DNA from: Nesterenkonia natronophila
GTDB taxonomy: Bacteria > Actinomycetota > Actinomycetes > Actinomycetales > Micrococcaceae
DNA length: 64,000 nucleotides
Assembly (NCBI RefSeq): GCF_003595215.1
Contig: NZ_QYZP01000003.1
Span: forward strand, 496,001 to 560,000
Direction of reading: 5' to 3'
Of this stretch, positions 45,042 to 53,534 are shown in pieces. Under the pieces are notes generated by a model. It did no database searches. It saw only the letters and a list, made by a program, of their open reading frames with translations, and was not told where the DNA came from. Position 1 is the first letter of the stretch, and each line of letters opens with the position of its first letter. The translations under genes and the position numbers were made by a program.

Positions 45042-45115
45042 TCGGGCTAGCGGGATTTGAACCCACGACCTTCCGTCCCCCAGACGGACGCGCTACCAAG
45101 CTGCGCTATAGCCCG
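45042..45115 (-). tRNA. tRNA-Pro (anticodon GGG)
   Basis: A 74-base cloverleaf with acceptor CGGGCTA/TAGCCCG plus discriminator A. D arm GCGC/GCGC, anticodon stem TCCGT/ACGGA and loop CTGGGGG giving anticodon GGG, T arm GTGGGTTCAAATCCCGC. CCA is not encoded. It reads CCC codons. Confidence 0.95.
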
Positions 45116-45304
45116 TAATTGCGCTTCAGGGGTCCAGCAAAGCTGCCCAAAGCACCGGAATAGTCTACATGATGAGCAGAGCATTTCTGACACCAGGCAG
45201 TGGTCCCGCACCTGAGAATTTTCTGCGACCCGTGATGAAATCGTAACTCTCACAAGTGACGGAAATCCCAGGTCGCCGCCCCAGACCTGGATACCGTACC
45301 CCTT

Positions 45305-46747
45305 ATGCACTCGCGTCTTCCCCATTTTGCGGGTGTGCCCGGACGGCTCTCCGTTGCTGCAGCTACTGCAGCTCTGGTGGTCTCCGGTTGCGCACCGAAC
45401 TTCCACGCCACCGAGCCCTCCACCATGGCGCCGACGAGCGACTCCCAGGACCTCCCACAATCGGTGAAGAGCACTGCGGACACCACCATGCGAGACGCCG
45501 CCGCGGCTGTGGTGCAACAAGTCGCCGAGCATCAGCCGCAGGCTCCCGGCACAAGGACTGAGGAGCCCGGTCCCGAAGACGCTGAGGAAAGCCCCTTGGA
45601 GGGGAATGCCGATTCCGGTCACCGGGAGCAACCGACACCAGAGGTATCAGTACCCTCGGACGAGCTGGAGGACTGGGCTGATTCGCTCGCCCGCGCTCGC
45701 GAGGTCGCTGAGCAAGAAGAGGGCCAGCACCAAGCCGAAGTGGAGGAAGAAGCCGGCCGTCAGGCCCAGACTGAAGCTGACACCGAGGACGAAGCTCAGA
45801 GCGACGCAGAGGCGGAGCAGGAGACAGAAACAGAGACAGAAGGACCTGCCGAAGAGGAATCAGCCGAACAAGAGCACGCAGAACCCGACACAGAAGACCC
45901 CACCGAAGAAGAACCCGCCCAACAAGAGCACGCAGAACCCGACACAGAAGACCCCACCGAAGAAGAACCCGCCCAACAAGAGGATCCCGATCCCGAACCT
46001 GAGCCGGAGCCGGAGCTCGAAGAGCCAACACCGGCACCTGAGCCCCCTGCAGAGTCTCCAGAGGTTAGCTTCGACGGGGATCTGGACGCTTTCCTCACCG
46101 AGACAGCCAACGTCTATCCGGGGCGGATTTCGATCAGCCTCCAGGAAGTTGGCGGTCAATCCCGCAGTGGTTCAACCGGGGGCGCAGATTCGTTCGTCAC
46201 TGGAAGCACTTATAAGCTGCTCGTGGGGTACAGCCTCATCAGAGAAGTGGAATCCGGCGAACGCAGCTGGGAGGACACAGCGCTAGGCGACCGGGACCTG
46301 GCACAGTGCTTCAATGACATGCTGGTGATCAGCGACAACCCATGCCCAGAGGCCATCGGGCCTGAGATTGGCTGGACCGAAATTTATGCCGACGCCGCCG
46401 CTGTGGGCGCCACCAACACTTCAGGAGGCGAAGGTGGGATCCGTACAAACGCTCATGACCTCACCCGTTTCATGACAAGTCTGGCCACCGGCTCCATGTC
46501 GATGAGCGACTCAGGGCACGAGCGTCTACGCAATGCATTGGCCGCCAATGTGCACCGGCAGGGCATCCCCGCCGGTTCCACCGGCCGTGTACTGAACAAG
46601 CCCGGGTTCATCAACGGCAACCTTCATGACACGGCAATCGTCCACCACCCGGCAGGAACCTACGTGCTGACTATTCTCAGTCAGGGCTCCAGCTGGAGCT
46701 CATTGGCCGGAATCACCCGGGACATAGAGTCCGCCCTCTACCGCTGA
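45305..46747 (+). CDS. Lipoprotein with acidic repeat linker and class A beta-lactamase-like domain
   Basis: A signal peptide ends in a lipobox (VSGC, Cys29). A highly acidic linker of roughly 170 residues follows (about 90-260), rich in Glu, Asp, Pro, Gln and Thr, with an 18-residue tandem repeat. A serine-hydrolase domain comes after LDAFLTETANVYPG. Catalytic motifs: STYK (nucleophile, about residue 301), SDNPC (SDN-like) and NKPGF (KTG-like). The family includes penicillinases and related serine hydrolases. The variant KPG and the linker make substrate prediction unsafe. It ends six bases from der on the other strand. Confidence 0.88.
   Translation: MHSRLPHFAGVPGRLSVAAATAALVVSGCAPNFHATEPSTMAPTSDSQDLPQSVKSTADTTMRDAAAAVVQQVAEHQPQAPGTRTEEPGPEDAEESPLEGNADSGHREQPTPEVSVPSDELEDWADSLARAREVAEQEEGQHQAEVEEEAGRQAQTEADTEDEAQSDAEAEQETETETEGPAEEESAEQEHAEPDTEDPTEEEPAQQEHAEPDTEDPTEEEPAQQEDPDPEPEPEPELEEPTPAPEPPAESPEVSFDGDLDAFLTETANVYPGRISISLQEVGGQSRSGSTGGADSFVTGSTYKLLVGYSLIREVESGERSWEDTALGDRDLAQCFNDMLVISDNPCPEAIGPEIGWTEIYADAAAVGATNTSGGEGGIRTNAHDLTRFMTSLATGSMSMSDSGHERLRNALAANVHRQGIPAGSTGRVLNKPGFINGNLHDTAIVHHPAGTYVLTILSQGSSWSSLAGITRDIESALYR
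45869..45976 (+). repeat. Two identical 54-base tandem repeats in the acidic linker
   Basis: Bases 45869-45922 and 45923-45976 encode the 18-residue unit QEHAEPDTEDPTEEEPAQ twice in a row, followed by a partial copy (CAAGAG). The nucleotide identity suggests recent expansion by slippage. It lengthens the linker of the beta-lactamase-like lipoprotein. Confidence 0.85.
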
Positions 46748-46753
46748 GGATGT

Positions 46754-48286
46754 TCAGCGGCGTTTGCGCTTCTCCCGGACGCGCATCTGGACCTCGATCG
46801 GAGTTCCGCTGAAGTCGAAGGTCTCGCGCAGCCTGCGGATGATGAACCGCCGGTAGCCCGGGTCCAGGAATCCCGTGGTGAAGAGGACGAACGTCGGCGG
46901 ACGGGTAGACGGCTGGGTGCCGAACAAGATCCGTGGCTGCTTCCCACCTCGCACCGGGTGCGGATGAGCGGCAACGAGTTCCCCGAGGAAGGCGTTGAGG
47001 CGTCCGGTGGGAATCCGCTGCTCCCAGTTCGCCAGGGACCTCTGCAGAGCTGGGGCGAGCCTGTCCTTATGCCACCCGGTGAGCGCGGAGATATTAACCC
47101 GCGGAGCCCACGAGATGTGCGCCAGATCCCGCTCGATCTCGCGTTCCAGGTAATACCGGCGCTCATCATCCAGTAGGTCCCATTTGTTGAAGGCCAAGAC
47201 CACAGCCCGGCCGGAGTCCAGGGCCATCTGCACGATCCGCACATCCTGCTCGCTGACCGGCTCCTCCACTGACAGCAGGATCACCGCCACCTCAGCACGC
47301 TCCAGTGCGCGCTGGGTGCGGAGCATCGCGTAGTACTCTGAACCGGACGCCATGTGCTGACGACGGCGGATCCCTGCCGTGTCCACAAAGGTCCATTCTT
47401 CGCCGCCGAGCTCGATCAGCTCGTCCACAGGATCCCGTGTTGTACCGGCGACCTTGTCCACCACCACACGTTCGGCGCCGGCGAGCTTATTGAGCAGCGA
47501 CGACTTCCCCACATTGGGCCGCCCCACCAGCGCCACCCGGCGCGGTCCGCCCAGGGGCACCATTCCCCCGTGCTGGGCGGTCTGCGGCAAGTGCTTCAGC
47601 GCCGCGTCCAACAGGTCACCGGTTCCGGTGCCGTGCAGAGCAGAGACTGGAAACGGTTCTCCCATACCGAGGTTCCACAGTGGGTAGACCTCGGACATTT
47701 GGGCGCTGGAGTCAATCTTGTTGGCCACCAGCAGCACCGGTTTCTTCTTCCGGCGGAGCATCTTCACTATCGCCTCATCTACCGCGGTCGCCCCGACAAG
47801 GCCATCGAGGACGAACACCACAGCATCAGCCTCATCCACCGCAAGCTCAGCCTGTTCAGCCACCCGTTTGTGCATACCCTTGGCATCGGCCTCCCAGCCG
47901 CCGGTGTCGACCAGGGTGAAGTCACGGCCGTTCCACTCGGCCGGGTAGGATACGCGGTCTCGGGTCACCCCTGGTACGTCTTCGACCACGGCTTCCCGGG
48001 CCCGGATGATCCGGTTGACTAAGGTGGATTTCCCCACATTAGGGCGTCCAATGATGGCCAGCACCGGTGGTGCGGGCACATACGGACGGCTTTCGACGTC
48101 GTCGGCGTCCACATCCAGCAGCGCTGAGTCGTCTGGGGCGAGCTCGTAGTCCGCCAGTCCCGCGCGAAGGGCAGCGGCACGGGCTTCGGCCTCTTCCTCC
48201 GTGATCGCAGCAAGCCGCTGAGCTAGCCGCTCGTCGTCTCCGGACGGTACGTATTCCTCCCCGGTGTCCTGCGAATCGTGCGCCAT
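46754..48286 (-). CDS. der: GTPase Der (EngA), 50S ribosome assembly
   Basis: Der has two G domains in tandem: [16 protein letters not shown] (about residue 80) with DTGGWE, and [15 protein letters not shown] (about 250) with DTAGIRR. A KH-like domain ends the protein. An N-terminal extension of about 75 residues rich in Glu and Asp precedes G1, as in other actinobacteria. The ATG overlaps the cmk stop by one base. Confidence 0.95.
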   Translation of the reverse strand: MAHDSQDTGEEYVPSGDDERLAQRLAAITEEEAEARAAALRAGLADYELAPDDSALLDVDADDVESRPYVPAPPVLAIIGRPNVGKSTLVNRIIRAREAVVEDVPGVTRDRVSYPAEWNGRDFTLVDTGGWEADAKGMHKRVAEQAELAVDEADAVVFVLDGLVGATAVDEAIVKMLRRKKKPVLLVANKIDSSAQMSEVYPLWNLGMGEPFPVSALHGTGTGDLLDAALKHLPQTAQHGGMVPLGGPRRVALVGRPNVGKSSLLNKLAGAERVVVDKVAGTTRDPVDELIELGGEEWTFVDTAGIRRRQHMASGSEYYAMLRTQRALERAEVAVILLSVEEPVSEQDVRIVQMALDSGRAVVLAFNKWDLLDDERRYYLEREIERDLAHISWAPRVNISALTGWHKDRLAPALQRSLANWEQRIPTGRLNAFLGELVAAHPHPVRGGKQPRILFGTQPSTRPPTFVLFTTGFLDPGYRRFIIRRLRETFDFSGTPIEVQMRVREKRKRR

Positions 48287-49002
48287 CAGCTCCTTGCTCC
48301 CTGGGCAAGTTGCACCCGGCTAATCAGTGAATCAACTGTCTGCTGAAAACTCAGTTCTGAGGAGTCCAGCACAGCCACCCCATCGGCAGCTACGGTGAAG
48401 TTCGACGCCGCAGAATCCTTTGTGTCACGGTCCAACACCTGCCGCCGCAGCGCTTCATCGTCCTGGGTGCCGCCCAACTGGGCTCCCCGACGGCGCAGCC
48501 TGGCCTCGGCAGAGGCGGTCAGCAGCACCCGCACCTGCGCGTCCGGGGCCACCACGGTGGTGATGTCGCGACCTTCTGCCACGATGAAACCCTCCCGGTC
48601 AATGATGGCGCGCTGGGCGGCGATCAGCAGCGCACGCGCTTCCGGGTTGGTCGCCACCTGTGACACTTTCTCCGAGATGAGGGCCACGCGGATCGCTGCG
48701 GTGACATCCGACTCACCCACGGTGATGACCTGGTGGTCTGGGTTAGTAGAGATGTTCAGCGGAAGTTCCTCGACAGCGACCGCCACCGCTTTGTGATCGT
48801 CGAGATCCACCTCCTGCTCGAGGCAGTACCACGTGGCAGCCCGGTACATGGCACCGGTGTCCAAATAGGCGGCACCGAGTGTGGTGGCTGCTGCCCGACA
48901 AACGCTTGACTTGCCGGACCCTGAAGGACCGTCGACAGCCACCACCATGCGACCTGTGTACTGGGGGGCCTCAGGAGGCACCTCATCAGTGTGTGTACTC
49001 AC
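48286..49002 (-). CDS. cmk: Cytidylate kinase
   Basis: Cmk phosphorylates CMP and dCMP. It shows the Walker [17 protein letters not shown] (about residue 20), [12 protein letters not shown] and EGRDITTVV (the CMP-binding region) and [11 protein letters not shown] choose GTG 49002, which overlaps the tyrA stop as GTGA; an ATG at 49020 would lie inside tyrA. It belongs to the parA-scpA-scpB-rluB-tyrA-cmk-der run. Confidence 0.93.
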   Translation of the reverse strand: MSTHTDEVPPEAPQYTGRMVVAVDGPSGSGKSSVCRAAATTLGAAYLDTGAMYRAATWYCLEQEVDLDDHKAVAVAVEELPLNISTNPDHQVITVGESDVTAAIRVALISEKVSQVATNPEARALLIAAQRAIIDREGFIVAEGRDITTVVAPDAQVRVLLTASAEARLRRRGAQLGGTQDDEALRRQVLDRDTKDSAASNFTVAADGVAVLDSSELSFQQTVDSLISRVQLAQGARS

Positions 49003-50129
49003 GAAAGAACTACCTTCCATCCCATAGTCGTCAACGCGTCCGCCAATTCGTTGCGGCGGGCGGGCAGCACCGAAAGTTCCACCATACCGACTTGGTGGCC
49101 AGCCGAATGTGCCATATGCAGGTCCTCGACGTTGACTCCGACATCTGCGACGTCATTAAGGACAGCGGCAATCTGTCCAGGTCGGTCGTCCACGATCACA
49201 GTGAGCTGCGCGAAGGACTGCGGAGGGGCACCGTGCTTGCCCGGCACCCTGGCCACCCCAGCGTTGCCCTCAGCAATGAGTTGGGCGATGTCCGCCTGAC
49301 CCCCGGGGGCCGCCGGGTCCTCAAGGGTGCTGATCAGCCTTTCCACGTCGTCCCGCACTCCGTACAGGATCTCCACCACATGGTGAGCGTTAGCGCTCAG
49401 GATCTGCACCCAGAGGTTGGGGTCGCTGGCAGCGATCCGAGTGACATCGCGCAGGCCGTTGCCGGATAGCGCCAGCGCGCCAGGCGCAGCCTCTTGGAGA
49501 CGTGAGGCCACCAGGGAAGCGGCGATCTGCGGCAGGTGCGAGATCAGCGCGACGGATTCGTCATGCTTGACCGCACTCATCTGGTGCGCACTGGCACCCA
49601 GCCGCCGCGCCAGGGCGGTGACGGAATCCACTGCATCGGGGTCCGAGATCTGTTCCTCTGTGTGGGGGTTCACCGCCGGGCAGATGACCCACGGCATGGA
49701 GGTGAACAGCTCTCCACGTGCGGCCACCGGTCCGGACTTCTCGCGTCCAGCCATGGGATGTGTGCCCACATACCGGCGGAGGTCCTCGTACGTGAGCGGG
49801 TGATCATCATCCTTGGCCCAGTGCAGGAGGTCCTGCAGCACCGCTGCTTTCACGGAGGCGATGTCCATGACGACGCTGCGCGGGTGGGTTTGCAGCGCCT
49901 GGGCCACCTCCTGAGCTGTGACTTCTGGTGGGGAGGCCACCACCACCAAATCAGGCTCATCCGCAGAGGACAATAGGGTGCCAGCGCCCACATCTTCTGC
50001 GATGCGCTGTGCAGTGGGCGACGGGTCGGACAGCCACACTTGGTGACCGGCGGCGCGCAGTCCCAGGCCGATGCTGGTGCCCAGCAGGCCGGTTCCGCGG
50101 ACTAATATGGTGGCGCGCCGCTCAGCCAT
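48999..50129 (-). CDS. tyrA: Prephenate dehydrogenase
   Basis: It makes 4-hydroxyphenylpyruvate for tyrosine. The NAD-binding start is ILVRGTGLLGTSIGLGLR. Conserved GTHPMAGREKSGP (about residue 128) contains the catalytic histidine region, and HLPQIAASLVA lies further on. An ACT-like domain occupies the C-terminus (about 295-376) and may bind tyrosine. I start at ATG 50129, overlapping the rluB stop by eight bases. Confidence 0.93.
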   Translation of the reverse strand: MAERRATILVRGTGLLGTSIGLGLRAAGHQVWLSDPSPTAQRIAEDVGAGTLLSSADEPDLVVVASPPEVTAQEVAQALQTHPRSVVMDIASVKAAVLQDLLHWAKDDDHPLTYEDLRRYVGTHPMAGREKSGPVAARGELFTSMPWVICPAVNPHTEEQISDPDAVDSVTALARRLGASAHQMSAVKHDESVALISHLPQIAASLVASRLQEAAPGALALSGNGLRDVTRIAASDPNLWVQILSANAHHVVEILYGVRDDVERLISTLEDPAAPGGQADIAQLIAEGNAGVARVPGKHGAPPQSFAQLTVIVDDRPGQIAAVLNDVADVGVNVEDLHMAHSAGHQVGMVELSVLPARRNELADALTTMGWKVVLS

Positions 50130-51057
50130 TTTCAACGCCCCCGGCCAAGTCTTGCAGGTGGCCGATCTCCTGCTTCTCCAGGTCGCGCAGGGTGCCCTGC
50201 GGCTGATCACCGATGACGATCTTGCCGATCGCCGTGCGAACCAGCCGTGTCACCGGGAAGCCGATGTGATCGAACATCCGCCTCACGATCCGGTTCCGGC
50301 CCGAATGCAGGGTCACCTCGACCATGGTGCGAGACCCGGTGGAGCCGATCACCCAGCAGCGGTCCGCAGCGATTGGGCCGTCGTCCAGCTCGATACCGGC
50401 CTGGAGCAGCTTGGCGGTCTTGACCGGCAGCTCCCCCTGGACTTCGACCATGTAGGTCTTGGGGACCTCGTAGCGGGGGTGGGTGAGCCTGTTGGTCAGG
50501 TCACCGTCATTCGTGAGCAGCAGCAGGCCCTCTGTCTCATAGTCCAATCGACCCACATGCACCAGCCGTGCCTCGCGCATGCTCTCATCCAGATAGTCCC
50601 CGACGCAGCGTCTGCCCTCCGGGTCCCGCATGGTAGTCATCACTTTGGCCGGCTTATTCAACATCACATACCGGTGCGTGACATCCAATGTGACGCGCAC
50701 GCCGTCCACATGGATCTTCGCGGTGTCTGGATTCACACGTACTCCGGGCTCAACTATCACTTTGCCGTCGACGGTGACCCGTCCTTCGGCGATGAGATCT
50801 TCACACACTCGGCGCGAGGCTACCCCTGCTTGGGCCAGAATCTTCTGAAGCCGGGTGCCGTCCTCCTGATGCACGGAACGGAAGTTCGCCTCGGCCTCAT
50901 CGGCGCGGATCTTCACGGGCTTGGGCTCTGCGGAGATGAGGCGCTCTGGTTTGGTCTGAGCGAACGGCCCACCGTCGGAACCTGGTTTGGGGGTGCGGGC
51001 GGCCCTTGCGGCGCGCTGCGGCGGGGCCTTCCGGCCCTTCTTCCCCGAAAAAGTCAT
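50122..51057 (-). CDS. 23S rRNA pseudouridine synthase, RluB type
   Basis: An S4 RNA-binding domain (TRLQKILAQAGVASRRVCEDLI) precedes the pseudouridine synthase domain with the catalytic aspartate in HVGRLDYETEGLLLLTNDG (about residue 180). The N-terminus is basic. The exact position modified (likely 23S position 2605 as in RluB) is inferred. ATG 51057 and ATG 51066 are both possible starts. It follows scpB. Confidence 0.9.
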   Translation of the reverse strand: MTFSGKKGRKAPPQRAARAARTPKPGSDGGPFAQTKPERLISAEPKPVKIRADEAEANFRSVHQEDGTRLQKILAQAGVASRRVCEDLIAEGRVTVDGKVIVEPGVRVNPDTAKIHVDGVRVTLDVTHRYVMLNKPAKVMTTMRDPEGRRCVGDYLDESMREARLVHVGRLDYETEGLLLLTNDGDLTNRLTHPRYEVPKTYMVEVQGELPVKTAKLLQAGIELDDGPIAADRCWVIGSTGSRTMVEVTLHSGRNRIVRRMFDHIGFPVTRLVRTAIGKIVIGDQPQGTLRDLEKQEIGHLQDLAGGVENG

Positions 51058-51105
51058 GCCGGCCATCCTACCGCCCGGAAGAGGTCTGACAGTCTCCGCC
51101 CATGG

Positions 51106-51729
51106 TCACACCTCAGGGTGATCATGCTCTTCGAGATCTTCGACCCCGGGAAGGTGGGGCGAAAGTCGAGGAAGGTCCGCCAGGGAATCCAGGCCCAGCC
51201 GTTCGAGCAGCTGCGCGGTAGTCACATAGAGTGTGGCCCCGGTGACCGGGTCATGGCCGGCGGTGTCCAACAGTCCGCGCTGGACCAGAGTCCGCACCAC
51301 ACCGTCAACATTGACTCCGCGTATCGCCGAGACTGCAGAGCGGGCGACTGGCTGCCGATAGGCGATCACAGCCAGAGTCTCCAACGCCGCGGCCGAGAGC
51401 CTGGAGGTCTGAGCGCCCAGGACAAACGCTGAGACCTGTTCCGCGAAGCGGGCCCGGGAGTAGTACCGCCACCCACCGGCGACCTCACGCAGCTCGTAGC
51501 CGCGCTGCCTGCCACCCGCCGCGCCGTCTGCTTCGGCCCGCAGCTGATCCAGCAGCACCACCACCTGGTGCTCAGACACATCCACAGCGGCAGCCAATTC
51601 CGCCGGGGTCACCGGCTCCTCCGTGACCATAAGTACCGCCTCCAATGCGGCGAGGTGTTCGTCATGCGAGACCAGCTGGGGAGAGTCAGCCTCCTCCAAG
51701 GCCGGATTCCGGCCCTCTGCATCACTCAT
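51106..51729 (-). CDS. scpB: Segregation and condensation protein B
   Basis: ScpB is the kleisin-partner winged-helix protein of the SMC complex. Characteristic blocks are LAALEAVLMVTEEPVTPAEL and ALETLAVIAYRQPVARSAVSAIRG with VDGVVRTLVQRGLL. I start at ATG 51729, overlapping scpA by eight bases. The frame to 51795 lies in scpA. Acts with ScpA and SMC in chromosome condensation. Confidence 0.93.
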   Translation of the reverse strand: MSDAEGRNPALEEADSPQLVSHDEHLAALEAVLMVTEEPVTPAELAAAVDVSEHQVVVLLDQLRAEADGAAGGRQRGYELREVAGGWRYYSRARFAEQVSAFVLGAQTSRLSAAALETLAVIAYRQPVARSAVSAIRGVNVDGVVRTLVQRGLLDTAGHDPVTGATLYVTTAQLLERLGLDSLADLPRLSPHLPGVEDLEEHDHPEV

Positions 51730-52552
51730 TATTGCCCCCATCCCATTCCACCCCGGCCCGGGCGATGGCGTGCGCGGCGTCGTCGCTGCTTTCACCGGCC
51801 CAGGTGACGGTCAGCTCGCCCAGCGGTGACTGCTGGTCAAACTCCACGGCCCGGTCTCGGAAGAGCTCCAGCAGTCCCAGGAAGCGAACAACGACCACAA
51901 GCCGGCTCTCCGATCCGGCGACCAGCTCCTGAAACCGGCAGGACCCTGCGCTGCGAAGCTGTTCGGCCATGGCTGCCATTTCCTCTTGGATGTTCACCGC
52001 TTGGGTGTGCAGGTGCTCCATCGCAACGTGGTCAGGTTCCAACTGCTGGCGCATCAGTGCGTGTTCTGCGAGCTCTTTGAGCTCCTCAGGGGTGGTCTTC
52101 CACTCCAATTCCGGCAGCAGGTGAGCCATATCCGGATGTGCGCCCGGGCGGCGGGGGTACCGGCCGGCATTGTCAGCCACGGCCGCGCCCATCTGCTCTG
52201 CGATCTGTTTGAACGCCTTGAACTGCAGCAGGCGGGCGAAGAGCAGGTCACGAGCCTCCAGGACAGCGATGTCCTCCTCAGACTCAACCTCAGATCCGGG
52301 CAGCAGCTGCACAAGTTTCATGTCCAGCAGGGTCGCCGCCACAAAGACGAAGTTGGACGACTCATCCAGAGCCCGCTGCGCATCAAGGGTGCGCACATAG
52401 GCGATGAACTCATCGGTGACCTCGGCGAGCGCGACTGTGGTGATATCCATCCTGCGCTGAGCGATCAGTCCCAGGAGCAGATCGAACGGCCCGTCGAACC
52501 CGTCCAGACGTACCTGAAACCCGGAAGCGGCCTCAGCTTCAGCGGAAAGCAT
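51722..52552 (-). CDS. scpA: Segregation and condensation protein A
   Basis: ScpA is the kleisin that bridges the SMC heads. It has the N-terminal signature FDGPFDLLLGLIAQRRMDITTV and VAATLLDMKLVQLLP, then a charged middle and a C-terminal winged-helix part. I chose ATG 52552, just after the parA stop; an ATG at 52567 overlaps parA. The gene order parA-scpA-scpB is standard for actinobacteria. Confidence 0.93.
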   Translation of the reverse strand: MLSAEAEAASGFQVRLDGFDGPFDLLLGLIAQRRMDITTVALAEVTDEFIAYVRTLDAQRALDESSNFVFVAATLLDMKLVQLLPGSEVESEEDIAVLEARDLLFARLLQFKAFKQIAEQMGAAVADNAGRYPRRPGAHPDMAHLLPELEWKTTPEELKELAEHALMRQQLEPDHVAMEHLHTQAVNIQEEMAAMAEQLRSAGSCRFQELVAGSESRLVVVVRFLGLLELFRDRAVEFDQQSPLGELTVTWAGESSDDAAHAIARAGVEWDGGNNE

Positions 52553-52554
52553 GC

Positions 52555-53442
52555 CTACGGCGAGCATCCTCGGCTGATCAGTTCACGGGCCAGCTGCCGG
52601 TAAGCCTTTGCACCGTCGTGTTTGGCTGCGTAACTGGTGATCGGTTCGGCCGCGACTGTGGCGTCTGGGAACTTCACCGAGCGTTTAATCACTGTTTCGA
52701 AGACCTTTTCACCGAATGCCTCCACTATCCGCTGAATGACTTCCTTGGAGTGCGTGGTGCGCAGGTCCACCATAGTGACCAACACGCCGTCAATCTCCAG
52801 GTCGGGGTTGATGCGATCCTGGACTTTCTCGATGGTGTCCTTGAGCAGAGCAACCGCGCGCAGCGCGAAGAATTCCGCCACCAAAGGAATGAGGACTCCG
52901 TGGGCAGCGGTCAGCGCGTTGACGGTGAGCAGCCCCAGTGAGGGCTGGCAGTCAATGATGATGACATCGTAGTCGTTGCGGACCGGGCGCAGCGCACGCT
53001 GCAGTACCTGTTCGCGGCCGACCTCGGTCACCAGCTGGACCTCGGCGGCGGAGAGATCAATGTTGGCCGGCAGCAGATCCACTCCGGGCACGTGGGTGGA
53101 GACCAGCGCGTCGTGAATGGTGACATCTTTCTCCATCATCACGTTGTACACGGTGGTCTCGAGATCGTGCGGGTTGGCGCCGAAACCTGCTGAGAGTGCA
53201 CCCTGTGGGTCGAAATCAACCATGAGGACCTTGCGCCCATATTCGGACAGCGCGGCGGCCAAGTTGATCGCCGAGGTCGTCTTTCCAACCCCGCCCTTCT
53301 GGTTCACCATGGCGATGATTCGAGCCGGGCCATGACTCTCCAGCGGTTCGGGGTCCGCGAAGTCATGCTTGGGGCGGCCGGTGGGGCCGATGATCGCCTC
53401 ACCTTGAATGGTGAAGAGCGTTCGCGGCTGATCGGCGTTCAC
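52555..53442 (-). CDS. ParA-family ATPase
   Basis: This is a Walker-type cytoskeletal ATPase. The deviant Walker A KGGVGKTTSAINLAAAL (about residue 50), DFDPQGAL and IIDCQPSLGLL are present. The type encoded next to scpA-scpB in actinobacteria is distinct from the origin-proximal ParA and is not accompanied by parB. It starts with GTG 53442 after a strong GGAGG. First gene of the operon that ends with der. Confidence 0.92.
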   Translation of the reverse strand: MNADQPRTLFTIQGEAIIGPTGRPKHDFADPEPLESHGPARIIAMVNQKGGVGKTTSAINLAAALSEYGRKVLMVDFDPQGALSAGFGANPHDLETTVYNVMMEKDVTIHDALVSTHVPGVDLLPANIDLSAAEVQLVTEVGREQVLQRALRPVRNDYDVIIIDCQPSLGLLTVNALTAAHGVLIPLVAEFFALRAVALLKDTIEKVQDRINPDLEIDGVLVTMVDLRTTHSKEVIQRIVEAFGEKVFETVIKRSVKFPDATVAAEPITSYAAKHDGAKAYRQLARELISRGCSP

Positions 53443-53534
53443 GTGCGGCCCTCCGGTATATCTGATGCGACGGCTGTCGATGTCCAGACCAGATTACCGT
53501 CTGAAGCGTTTCGGGCAAGGCGCAGGTTCAACCC

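Noticed and set aside
45869..45976. Tandem repeats as a CRISPR array
   Set aside because: The units are head to tail, in frame and without spacers, so they are a coding repeat.
50071..51432. 453-residue plus-strand open frame
   Set aside because: It runs opposite tyrA, rluB and scpB, all of which have clear family motifs on the minus strand.
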